The notes below the pieces were generated by a model, which was given only the letters and a program-made list of their open reading frames with translations, made no database searches and was not told the DNA's origin. From CAVPTL01 sp963729195 (lineage in GTDB: Bacteria > Actinomycetota > Thermoleophilia > Gaiellales > JAICJC01), in assembly GCA_963729195.1 (NCBI GenBank), contig CAVSNF010000022.1, positions 124,001-188,000 of the forward strand: DNA of 64,000 bases, given 5' to 3'. The first letter of the stretch is position 1, and every line of letters starts with the position of its first letter. Position numbers and translations under genes: made by a program. Positions 30,727 to 39,431 of the stretch are shown one piece after another.

Positions 30727-32090
30727 TTACAGGGTCGACAGGTACCGTTCCAGCTCCCACGGCGTGACCTGGACGCGGTACTCGTCCCATTCCCGCCGCT
30801 TGAGCGTCACCAGACGGTCGCGCAGCTCCGATCCCAGGGCCTTCTCGACCAGCTCCGAGTCGGCGGCCGCGCGGATCGCCTCACCGAGCGACTCGGGCAG
30901 CGAATCGATCCCCAGCGTCTCACGCTCGGGTGTGGTCAGCTCGTACAGGTTGGTCTCCATCGGATCGGGCAGCTCGTAGCCCTGCTCGATCCCCTCCAGG
31001 CCGGCATGCAGCAGGCCGGCGAAGGCCAGATAGGGGTTGCAGGAGGGGTCGGGGCAGCGGATCTCGGCGCGCGTCGCCTTCTCCATGCCGGGGTGATACA
31101 GCGGCACCCGGATCAACGCCGAGCGGTTGCGCCGCGACCAGGCGACGTACACCGGCGCCTCATACCCCGGCACCAGCCGCTTGTAGCTGTTGACCCACTG
31201 GGCGAACAGCATCGAGATCTCGCGGGCGTGTCGCAGCTGGCCGGCGATGAAGCTCTTGGCGACGTCCGACAAAAACCACTTGTCGTCGGGGTCGTAGAAG
31301 GCGTTCGAGTCGCCGATGAAGAGCGACTGATGGGTGTGCATCCCCGACCCGTTGACGCCGAACAGCGGCTTGGGCATGAAGGTGGCATACACACCGTGCT
31401 TCTTGGCGACCTCCTTGACCACGTTGCGGTAGGTGATGCAGTGGTCGGCCATCTCCAGGCCGTCGGCGTAGCGCACGTCGATCTCGTGCTGTGACGGGCC
31501 CACCTCGTGGTGCAGGTACTCGACCGGGATGCCCATGCCCTCCAGCGCCAGCACCGTCTCCTTGCGCAGATCGGCCGAGGCGTCGACGGTGGTCTCCTCG
31601 AAGTAGCCGCCCGCATCCAGTGCATGGGGCTTACCCGCCTCGTCCAGCCGGAAGTAGAAGTACTCGAGCTCGGGACCGATCTTGAACGAATCGAAGCCCA
31701 GCGAATGCATCCGCTCCAGTGCCATCCGCAGCACATGCCGGGAATCGGCCTCATAGGGATCGCCGTCGGGAGTGCGCACATCGCAGATCATGCGGGCGAC
31801 GTTGCTCTCGCCGGTCTGCCACGGCAGCACCTTGAAGGTGGTGGGATCGGGCATCGCGATCATGTCCGACTCCTCGATCGCATTGAAGCCGGTGACCGAC
31901 GAGCCGTCGAAGCCCATCCCCCGCTCCAAGCGCACCCTCCAGCTCCGATGCGGTGATGGCAAAGCTCTTCAGCCGGCCGACCACGTCGGTGAACCACAGC
32001 AGCACGAACTTGATGTCGCGCTCGCTGCGCCTCGCGCAGCACCTCGGCACGCGCGCCCGTCAGATCACGGGTATCTGAGATTGTCGACAC
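30727..32090 (-). CDS. glnA: Glutamine synthetase type I
   Basis: About 454 residues, ATP-dependent ammonia assimilation. VLLWFTDVVGRLKS, GFDGSSVTGF, GPELEYFYF, EVGPSQHEIDVRY, GSGMHTHQSLF and NSYKRLVPGYEAPVYVAWS are the standard GS motifs. Two indels near 32035 and 31935 shift the frame in the N-terminal beta-grasp domain. GTG 32090 is preceded 6 bases upstream by GGGAGG. The leader holds an ANTAR-type RNA and terminator, and the sensor kinase and ANTAR genes follow on the same strand, so control by antitermination is likely. Confidence 0.93.
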
Positions 32091-32120
32091 GAATGACCTC
32101 CCTGACTCGATTCACGGCAC

Positions 32121-32172
32121 AAAAAAACGCCCCCAGATGGCGGATCCGAAAAGATCCGTCACCTGGAGGCGT
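32121..32172 (-). terminator. glnA: Intrinsic terminator (attenuator) in the glnA leader
   Basis: A 20-bp stem with three mismatches (plus 127-146 against 153-172, loop CGAAAA) is followed on the minus strand by a run of seven T (plus 121-127). Only 30 bases lie between it and the glnA start codon, too little for a separate promoter, so it must act as a leader attenuator. Confidence 0.9.
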
Positions 32173-32203
32173 CGTTGCCTCTGCCGGCCCCGCCGTTGGA
32201 GCC
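32166..32203 (-). promoter_or_regulatory. glnA: Tandem hexaloop hairpins, ANTAR-type antiterminator RNA
   Basis: On the minus strand P1 is GGCTCC-AACGGC-GGGGCC (plus 32186-32203) and P2 is GAGGC-AACGAC-GCCTC (32166-32181), 4 bases apart. Both loops have six bases with A at position 1 and G at position 4, the known ANTAR recognition pattern. The 3' arm of P2 is also the 5' base of the terminator stem, so P2 and the terminator cannot form together. Bound regulator would stabilise P1-P2 and allow read-through into glnA. Confidence 0.85.
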
Positions 32204-32232
32204 GACTCACACAGAATACACAAGCGTTCGGA

Positions 32233-34232
32233 TCAGTCGGCCACCACCGCGATCAGCGCGTCTGCCACCGACGGGATCGAACTGGCTGCCCGAGTACCGC
32301 TCCAGCTCCAGCACCGCCTCCGACACCGGCAGCGCGGCTCGGTACACCCGGTCAGAGGTCATGGCGTGGTAGGCGTCGCACGCCAGGATGATGCGCGCGC
32401 CCAGCGGGATCTGCCTCTCCCGCGAGCCCGTGTGGATAGCCGCTGCCGTCCCAATGCTCATGGCAGGCGATCACCAGCTCGCGGGCGCCGTCCAGCGCCG
32501 CCACCGGCTCGATGATGCGCGCTCCCAGCTCGGGATGGCGGCGCATCACCTCCCACTCCCGATCGGTCAGCGGCTCGGGCTTGTTCAGAATCGGGGAGGG
32601 GATCCCGATCTTGCCAATGTCGTGCAGCACCGCTCCCAGCGTGATGTCGCGCAGCTCCTGGCCGTCCAGGCCCAATCCCACCGCCACGTTCAGGCACAGG
32701 CTTTCCAGCTGGTTGGCGTGCTCACTGGTGTACTCGTCCTTGGTCTCCAGCGCGGTCGCCAACGCCTGGACGGTTGCCATGAAGGCCTCGTCCAGCTCGG
32801 CGTACAGCATCCGATTGGTGAGGGCGATCAGCGTCTGATCGGCGATCCCCTGCAGCATCCTGCGCTCGAGCGCCGACGGCGTGCCGCGCCGCGGGCCCCG
32901 CTGCACCACGATCGCAGCACGATTGGCGGAGCGCTCCCCGACGGCCACCACCGCGAAGGTCGTGCCTTCTGGGACAGCGTTCAAGCGCCATGTGATCGCC
33001 GTGGTGGCCGACGCCGAACGGATGGTCAGGTCGCGTCGATCGAGCGCACCCGCAAACAGCGCGTCGCCGGCATCCACGGCCAGGTCGGCCAGGCGCGTCG
33101 ACTCGTCCGGGGTGTAGCCGCGAGTCGCCGCCACGCGCATCCGGTCGCCGTCTCGAAGCCAGACCGAAACCGCGGCGCATTCGACCAGCCGATCGGCGGT
33201 CGCCGCCAGCATGCCGGCCACGCCCTCGACCCCGGTCTGCGCGCCCAGCGCCTCGCCCAGGTCGAGCAGCGCCTGAGAGGCGCGCGCCTGCTCGGATGCT
33301 GTGCGGTAGAGCACCACGGCGCGACAAGCGACCGCGGCCCGGCCCGCAACCATCTCGACCTGCTCGAGATCGGCGCGCGAGAACCGGCCGGCCCCGAGGC
33401 GAGAGACGATCACCACCGCCGCAGCCGTGCCCTCCACCACCACCGGCACCACCAGCAGCGACTCGTCGGCGCACGATGACTCGATGATCTTGGAAGCGTG
33501 CGGGTCGGTGCGAGCGTTGGGGATCAGGCGGGCCCGGCCGTCCAGCATCGCTCGTCCGGCCGCCCCCACCCCGGGAGCGCAAGCCGCGTCGAGGGCCGCG
33601 TCCGGAGAGTGACCTTGGCCGATCCCGCACTGCACCACTGGGGTAACGCGATTGTCGCCCACGCCGGGGAGGTAGACGCGACAGGCGTCGAAGTCGAGCG
33701 CCGCCTTGAGAGCGTCCACCACCGCCCACCCGACCTCGGTGTCGGAGCCGGCCTCGTCCAGCGGAGGGCCGGGAAGCCCACCGCGGCGTGCGGCGTCGGC
33801 TTCGGCCGCCGCGGCCGCCACCAGCTCACCCTTGTACAACTCGCCGGCACTGAACTCATGGGCAGGGGAGGCGGATCCCAGCAGCACCGCCAACCGGCGG
33901 CCGCTGCGGCGGACGGGCACTGCAAGCAGCGTCTGGTCCCCGTCACGCCATTGCAACGGCCGCTCGGTCGCTCCGGACACAGCGGTCTGCACGCTGTGTC
34001 GGCGGATGCTGCGGCGGCGATCCCTACCCCGAGCCCACGATCCGATCTCACCATCGATGGTCACAAACCGGGCCTCGTCCAGCGGCAGCACGTCGGCCAG
34101 GGCGCGGCACGCCGCGGCCGGCAGCGCGTCGCTTCGCACCTCGGCCAGCTCGGCCACAACATCCCTCACAGGCCGTCGGTCTCCCGACTGGGAGGGGGCA
34201 GCGTGAGGGAGGCGGGAGGAGCCGGTGACCAC
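32233..34232 (-). CDS. GAF and HD-GYP domain protein, probable c-di-GMP phosphodiesterase
   Basis: About 667 residues. Two GAF-like sensor regions (about residues 165-300 and 315-460) precede an HD-GYP domain with HDIGKIGIP, the metal site HPELGARI, and EHWDGSGYPHGL (the GYP signature). HD-GYP enzymes break down cyclic di-GMP. Two indels, near 32410 and 32267, shift the frame at the end; the repaired tail is VADALIAVVAD with TGA at 32233. The stop lies 30 bases before the glnA leader hairpins, so transcripts from here may enter the attenuator. Confidence 0.85.
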
Positions 34233-34320
34233 GGCGCACTACGCTAGTGACAGGTCACCGGCATGGACATCCCCGAATCGCGGTAATAGCCCTGCCGCAG
34301 TTGACGGTCGATGAGAATTC

Positions 34321-35308
34321 TCAGGTGAACGGCGCCAGCAGCGCGTACAGACCGGCCGCCACCAAGGCGGCGGCCGGTAGGGTCACCACCCACGCAACGA
34401 CGATGTTTGCGGCCACTCCCCAGCGCACGGCCGACAGCTTGGTGGTGGCACCCGCGCCCATCACCGACCCCGCGATCACCTGGGTGGTCGAGATCGGGAA
34501 TCCGTTGCGGGCGGTGAACCACAGCACCAGGCTGGCGGTGGTCTGAGCAGCAAACCCCTGGTGAGGCTCGAGCTTGGTGATGCGCGTGCCCATCGTGCGC
34601 ATGATCCGCCAGCCGCCGACGTACGTTCCGATCCCGAGCGCCAGTCCCGCACCGAGCTTGACGTACCAGGGGATGTAGAACGAGTTGATGTGGTGGGTGG
34701 AGTAGAGCGCCAGCGCGATCACACCCATCGTCTTCTGGGCATCGTTGGTGCCATGCAGGAACGCCATCAGGGTGCCCGATGCGATCTGCAGATGCCGAAA
34801 CGAGCGGGTCAGCGGCGCCGGGCGCACGCGTGCGAAATCCCCACAGGATCGCGAGCACGACGGCACCGGCGAGTACGAAGCCGATCAGCGGGCTCTCGGC
34901 GGCCGGCACGATCACCTTGTGCCAGATCCCGCCCCAGTCGACGGCTGCGGTACCTCCTCCCGCGACGGCCGCACCGACCAGACCGCCGATCAGCGCGTGG
35001 GAGGACGAGGAGGGCAGCCCCAGCCGCCAGGTAACGAGGTTCCACGAGATCGCGCCCAGAAGCGCCGCCAGCAGCACGTGCAAGCTGACTTCACCGTTCA
35101 GCAGACCGTTTCCCACCGTGTCTGCCACCGCCGTCCAGGCGAACGCTCCGACCAGGTTCATCACGGCCGCGATCAACACCGCGGTGCGTGGTGCCAGCGC
35201 GCGCGTGGAGACACTGGTGGCCACGGCATTGGCGGTGTCGTGAAACCCGTTGGTGAAGTCGAAGGCGATCGCAAAGACGATCACGACCCACAGCAACAGG
35301 TCATTCAT
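34321..35308 (-). CDS. pit: Low-affinity inorganic phosphate transporter, PiT family
   Basis: About 329 residues with ten membrane spans. The two PiT signatures are present: AFDFTNGFHDTANAVAT near the N-terminus and AFLHGTNDAQKTMGVIAL in the second half, plus GLPSSSSHALIGGLVGAA and FPISTTQVIAGSVMG. One indel near 34830 breaks the cytoplasmic loop in the middle. ATG 35308 overlaps the stop of the DUF47 gene (ATGA). Together they form a classic pit pair. Confidence 0.92.
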
Positions 35309-35925
35309 CGGTTCTTGAGATACACGCTCTCGAGCACGTGCGCGGCGTGCTCGCAGGCATCCACGGCCTGCTCGAGGCCCTGGTGAATGTCCTTCCACCG
35401 GATCACGACCAGCGGATCAAGGCCATTCGAGAACAGGTTGGCGGTCGCCTGCCGCAACAGCCGGTCGCCCTCATCCTCCAGGGTGTGGATGTCGACCAGC
35501 AGCTCGCCGGCGTCCTTCATGCCGCTCATGCAGCCGACGGCCTCCGCCAGCTTGTCGACCGCGCGCAGGATCACGCCCGCCTGATCGACGGCCTCGGCCG
35601 GCACCTCCTCCACGCCGTACAGGGTGAGCTGATCGGCAACCTCGTCCATGAAGTCGCAGATGTCGTCGAGCGCCGTGCACAGGTCGTAGATGTCCTCACG
35701 GTCGATCGGGGTGACGAACGTCTTGTGCAGCAGCTGGACGATCTCGTGGGTGACGTTGTCGCCCTCGTGCTCGCGATCCTTGATCTCGTCGACCAGCCCG
35801 CTGCGGTCGGGATAGTGCTCGAGCAACTCGAGCAGGAGCCGCGACGTCGCCACCAGATTCTGGGCCGAGCGGTCGAACAGGTCGTAGAACTCGCGCGATT
35901 CGGGAACCAGCCGGAAGCGTGCCAT
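35305..35925 (-). CDS. DUF47 family PhoU-like regulator of phosphate transport
   Basis: A 206-residue all-helical protein (EFYDLFDRSAQNLVATSRLL; DREHEGDNVTHEIVQLLHKTFVTPIDREDIYDL; LLVDIHTLEDEGDRLLR; VIRWKDIHQGLEQAVDACE). The two E/D-rich helix bundles with DREHEGD and LEDEGD are the metal sites of PhoU-like proteins. It precedes pit with an ATGA overlap and probably modulates its activity. Frame intact; ATG 35925. Confidence 0.92.
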   Translation of the reverse strand: MARFRLVPESREFYDLFDRSAQNLVATSRLLLELLEHYPDRSGLVDEIKDREHEGDNVTHEIVQLLHKTFVTPIDREDIYDLCTALDDICDFMDEVADQLTLYGVEEVPAEAVDQAGVILRAVDKLAEAVGCMSGMKDAGELLVDIHTLEDEGDRLLRQATANLFSNGLDPLVVIRWKDIHQGLEQAVDACEHAAHVLESVYLKNR

Positions 35926-35994
35926 CGGTTCACCGTACACGCTCCCGGGCCTGCGAGCGCCGTCCGAGGGCCTGGGAATACTGACCCCGTCTCC

Positions 35995-36171
35995 GTGGAC
36001 AGTCACAGCATCCCTCCCGATCCCGAGCCCGGTGGTGCAGCCGACTCCACCGGCAACCGCCCGCACGTGTGGCGCTACTGGTGGCCGTGGGCGACGTCGC
36101 TCACGGGCAAGCCGACCTCCACCACCAACCCGGTGGGTTCGCGGGCGCGGGCCGTGTCCACGTCGACCTAA
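35995..36171 (+). CDS. Possible small Trp-rich protein
   Basis: A 58-residue frame from GTG 35995, with a Pro/Gly-rich start, the striking patch HVWRYWWPWATSLTGKP, and a Ser/Thr tail. Its TAA overlaps the TAG of the convergent marR gene (sequence CTAA), like the CTAG overlaps elsewhere here, which slightly favours a real gene. There is no clear ribosome site. It may instead be spacer DNA. Confidence 0.3.
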   Translation: MDSHSIPPDPEPGGAADSTGNRPHVWRYWWPWATSLTGKPTSTTNPVGSRARAVSTST

Positions 36172-36620
36172 GGGCTGCGCCGACCCAGCATCCGTCCGAG
36201 GAGATCGGCCAACAAGGTTTGGGCGGCCCCGTCGAGCGTCGAGCAGAGGGCCTCGAGCTCTGTCGTCAACTCCTGCTCGATCGCCCCGGCGAGCGCCCGG
36301 CCGCGCGCCGTTAGCGCCACGACAACCGAGCGCCCGTCGCCGCCTGGACGGCGGCGCTCCACCAGCCCACGCCCGGCCGCGCGGTCGATCAACCCACTGA
36401 CACTCGACTTGTCCAGCCCGAGATGCTGTGCGAGATCCAACATCCTGGGCTCACGGTCGCGGAGGATCCCCAGCACACGCATCTGCGTGAGCGAGAGCTC
36501 GTGCCTGTCTCCGATCCCGACCATGATCCCCTGGACGGTGAACGAGAACTCCACGAGAGCGTCCAGCAGACTGGGGTGCTCCGGCTCCGGCTGATGTGCG
36601 GATGCACTGTCCACGGCCAC
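36168..36620 (-). CDS. MarR family transcriptional regulator
   Basis: A 150-residue winged-helix regulator. The segments ELSLTQMRVLGIL, RMLDLAQHLGLDKSSVSGLI (recognition helix) and RRRPGGDGRSVVVALTARGRAL (wing) are typical. It is divergent from an oxidoreductase gene, with a set of nested inverted repeats between them, so it most likely represses both genes and is released by a small phenolic or oxidant ligand. GTG 36620. Confidence 0.9.
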   Translation of the reverse strand: MAVDSASAHQPEPEHPSLLDALVEFSFTVQGIMVGIGDRHELSLTQMRVLGILRDREPRMLDLAQHLGLDKSSVSGLIDRAAGRGLVERRRPGGDGRSVVVALTARGRALAGAIEQELTTELEALCSTLDGAAQTLLADLLGRMLGRRSP

Positions 36621-36633
36621 AGTCTATTTGACG

Positions 36634-36671
36634 TAGTTGGTGACGCCAACTAAACTAGTTTGTGTCACCAA
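36634..36671. promoter_or_regulatory. Nested operators between marR and the oxidoreductase gene
   Basis: Three inverted repeats overlap: TAGTTGG-TGACG-CCAACTA (36634-36652), the perfect palindrome AAACTAGTTT (36652-36661), and TTGGTGAC (36637-36644) with GTCACCAA (36664-36671). They occupy the space where both divergent promoters must lie, which fits autoregulation by the MarR dimer. Confidence 0.75.
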
Positions 36672-36687
36672 CGAGATGAGGTCGAAC

Positions 36688-37647
36688 ATGAAGGCCGCAG
36701 TCGTCACACGATTCGATAGCGCACCCACCGTGCAGGAGGTGCCCCAGCCGGTGCCGGAGTACCCATACCAAGTCTTGGTGGAGGTGCTCGCGGCCGGGCT
36801 GCATCCGCGCGTTCGCTCACAAGCCAACGGCTCCCACTACACCAGCACCGACGAGCTTCCGCTGGTGCCGGGAATCGACGGCGTCGGCCGGCTGCCCGAC
36901 GGCTCGTTGCGCTACTTCGTACTCCCCGACACGCGAATGGGATCGATGGCGGAGCAGACGGTGATCGACCTGCGCCGCAGCGTCGAGCTGCCCCGGGCAG
37001 CGAACATCGATGTACTCGCGGCCGGGATGAACCCCGGAATGTCGTCCTGGGTAGCCCTTCGCCGGCGTGTCGAACTCGAGCCCGGCCAAACGGTGGTCGT
37101 GCTGGGCGCGACCGGAAACGCCGGGCGGATGGCCGTCCAGATCGCCAAGCACCTGGGCGCTGGACGAGTAATCGGCGTCGGCCGAGGTCAGCCGCGCCTC
37201 GAGCCCCTGACGGCGCTGGGTGCCGATCAGGTGGTCTCCCTGGAGGGCAGCACCGCAGATGTCACCGACCGGCTGGGGACGACCGCAGGGGACGCCGACG
37301 TCGTCATCGACTACCTGTGGGGCCGGCCTGCCGCAGACGCGATGATCACGCTCGTGACCGCCCGCCGGGACAGCGCTCGGCGGCTGAGCTGGGTTCAGAT
37401 CGGATCGGTTGCCGGGCGCACGATCGAGCTGCCGTCAGAGATCCTGCGTGCGGCCAATCTCCAGATCATGGGAAGCGGACAGGGTTCGGTGACCACAGCC
37501 GCCATTCAAGCCGAGCTGGTGCTGCTCGCCGATGAGCTGACCCGAGGAACGCTCACCACGACGCCGCGGCGGGTGCCGCTGTCTCAGGTTGAACCGGTGT
37601 GGGCGCAGCCCACGGACGGTGACGAACGAATCGTGATCGTCCCCTAG
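36688..37647 (+). CDS. Zinc-independent MDR-family quinone oxidoreductase-like protein
   Basis: A 319-residue medium-chain dehydrogenase/reductase. The nucleotide-binding glycine motif is VVVLGATGNAGRMAVQIAK (about residues 140-158), and AAVVTRFDSAPTVQEVPQP is a typical N-terminus. The catalytic and structural zinc ligands are absent, as in quinone reductases. ATG 36688 has GATGAGG 6 bases upstream. Likely NADPH-linked reduction of quinones or enones, controlled by the adjacent MarR. Its TAG shares CTAG with the convergent DUF4446 gene. Confidence 0.85.
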   Translation: MKAAVVTRFDSAPTVQEVPQPVPEYPYQVLVEVLAAGLHPRVRSQANGSHYTSTDELPLVPGIDGVGRLPDGSLRYFVLPDTRMGSMAEQTVIDLRRSVELPRAANIDVLAAGMNPGMSSWVALRRRVELEPGQTVVVLGATGNAGRMAVQIAKHLGAGRVIGVGRGQPRLEPLTALGADQVVSLEGSTADVTDRLGTTAGDADVVIDYLWGRPAADAMITLVTARRDSARRLSWVQIGSVAGRTIELPSEILRAANLQIMGSGQGSVTTAAIQAELVLLADELTRGTLTTTPRRVPLSQVEPVWAQPTDGDERIVIVP

Positions 37648-38127
37648 GGCTCGCCGCGCCGCGATCTCGAGCGCGCGCCGCTCCTCCGGTGACAGCTCCA
37701 CGTCGCTCTCGCCCTCGCGCACGTCCTTGATGTAGATGCGCGCGTAGTCGCGCCCCTGGATCGCCGACAGCACAACTCCCGAGCCGGCTGCATCGGTGAC
37801 CACGATCGTGGCCGACTGCTTGCCGCCCGATCCCTCCAGCGCGTCGTAGCGCAGCAGCGCGCGCCGCTGGAGGCAGCCGTCGATCCGGGTGATGGCCGCG
37901 CCGGTGGTGTTCTCGACCGCGGTAAACCGTTGCTCGCACGCCTCGACCCGCGCCAGCAGGCCGACCGCATACTCCACCAGATCGTGGGTGCTGCCTCCGA
38001 CCACCAGCCGCTGATTGGCGCGCAGCCGGCGCACCACCACCAGCAGGTACACGACCACGATCGCAAGCAGTGCCGCGAGCGCGGCCGCGGCAATCGCCAC
38101 GTACATCGCCGTATCAGTTCGAGTCAT
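37644..38127 (-). CDS. DUF4446 family membrane-anchored protein
   Basis: About 160 residues: one N-terminal membrane span (YVAIAAAALAALLAIVVVYLL), then a helical segment and the conserved core SATIVVTDAAGSGVVLSAIQGRDYARIYIKDV ending ELSPEERRALEIAARR. The main frame would run on to 37435, deep into the antisense oxidoreductase gene. A one-base slip in GCGGCGCGGCGAG gives ARRGEP and a TAG at 37644 overlapping the neighbour's TAG, which I think is the true end. Function unknown. ATGA overlap with the gene upstream. Confidence 0.75.
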
Positions 38128-39332
38128 TGCGGGGCCAGAAAGGTGACCTGGGTGGACCTGTGGTTGTTGTCGAGCCGAACTTCACCCGGGACCTTGTGCA
38201 CCTTAACGGTGATGGTGTAGGGCGTGTTGTACACCGGAGTGTTGGAGCTGTCGAAGATCTGGCCGAAGCTGACCTGCGCCTTCTTGTGTGCGGCGATGGT
38301 CGCGATCGTGGCATGCCGGGTGAGAACCGTCTGCCCGGCGTGGGTCATGATGAAGTCGACCGGGATCTGCACCTCTTCGAAGTTGCCCTTGTTGATCACC
38401 GTCACCTCGAAGGCGAGATCGGAAGACTCCTGCACCTTGGTCGGGCCGGCCCCCTTCAGCACCTTGCCAGAGGGCTTGGCCACGATCTGGCCGACCTCGG
38501 TGCCGTGCAGGCCGGTGGGAGGCTTGGACAGTCGCTGGATGGCCGCGCCGAATCCCGAGGGAAGTACGAGACCGGTGTCGCTGGGCGCCAGGAATCGTGA
38601 TGTGGGCGGCTGAGCGACGGTGTTGTCGGACTTGAGGATCACGGTCGAGGCTCCCGAGAACGAATCGGCGTAGATCACGTCTGAGGCCAGCAGCTTCTGC
38701 GTACAGGCGGCCATCGGCGTGCCCGCTCCGATCTCGGTCTTGGCGGCGTAGGCAGCGTTGGCGTTCTTGATCAAGCATCTCAGCCCGTTGACCCGATACT
38801 GCAGCGCCTGGAGCAGGAACGGCTGCACCGGCTTGAGCTGCTTGGGCGGACTCAGGTCGGTGGCGTTGGTGACCGCCGTCTGGGACGTGGCCAGCTGCTT
38901 GTTGAGCTCGGTCTTGAACTGGGTGACCGGCATCTGCGGCGAGATCATCAGCTTGTGAAAATCGTCACCGGCGGCGTTCGAGCTGGCCACGATCGGCCGC
39001 AGCGAGTTGAAATATTTCTGCGCCGGGGGAACCGAGCTGCCTCCGAACTGGCTCACGATCAGCCAGCCAACCAGCAGCACCAGGACGATGCCGCCGCCGA
39101 GCAGTGCCAGCCGACCGTACTCGAGCGATTGGCCGGTTCCCGGTGGCCGCCCACCGCCACGGTTGCCCGTCCGCAGGCGCGGTCGCGACCGCCCAGCGGG
39201 CGGAGGGGCGTCGGCACCTTTGGCACCGGAAGGAGGGGCGCCACCCGTGGGTCGAGTGGCAGCCGTTTCCTGGGTCTTGCTCGGCTCCTCCCAGTCCTCG
39301 TCGAAGAAGTCTTCAGGAGGCACAAAAGTCAC
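38124..39332 (-). CDS. Single-span membrane protein with CARDB-like domain
   Basis: 402 residues. An acidic cytoplasmic start (FVPPEDFFDEDWEEPS), a Pro/Gly/Arg-rich linker, one membrane span (LALLGGGIVLVLLVGWLIV, about residues 80-100), a helical extracytoplasmic region, and a C-terminal Ig-like/CARDB-like fold (LAFEVTVINKGNFEEVQIPV, DFIMTHAG, LDNNHRSTQVTFL). The start is GTG 39332. It is paired with the DUF4446 gene, suggesting a joint envelope function. No enzyme motif is seen. Confidence 0.75.
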   Translation of the reverse strand: MTFVPPEDFFDEDWEEPSKTQETAATRPTGGAPPSGAKGADAPPPAGRSRPRLRTGNRGGGRPPGTGQSLEYGRLALLGGGIVLVLLVGWLIVSQFGGSSVPPAQKYFNSLRPIVASSNAAGDDFHKLMISPQMPVTQFKTELNKQLATSQTAVTNATDLSPPKQLKPVQPFLLQALQYRVNGLRCLIKNANAAYAAKTEIGAGTPMAACTQKLLASDVIYADSFSGASTVILKSDNTVAQPPTSRFLAPSDTGLVLPSGFGAAIQRLSKPPTGLHGTEVGQIVAKPSGKVLKGAGPTKVQESSDLAFEVTVINKGNFEEVQIPVDFIMTHAGQTVLTRHATIATIAAHKKAQVSFGQIFDSSNTPVYNTPYTITVKVHKVPGEVRLDNNHRSTQVTFLAPQ

Positions 39333-39431
39333 CCTACCACGGTATACGGACAGGGATTTGCAGGACTCTCGCCGTGTTCCGCCAAAGCTCCTGCCGTGGC
39401 ACAACCCGCTCAGCTTGACCCCGGATCCGAT

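Noticed and set aside
29357..30979. A 540-codon plus-strand frame over the sensor kinase
   Set aside because: Antisense to GAF and histidine-kinase domains; low-complexity Arg/His/Gly composition.
35926..35994. A gene in the gap after the DUF47 start
   Set aside because: I see only upstream DNA of the DUF47 gene here; no ribosome site or conserved frame.
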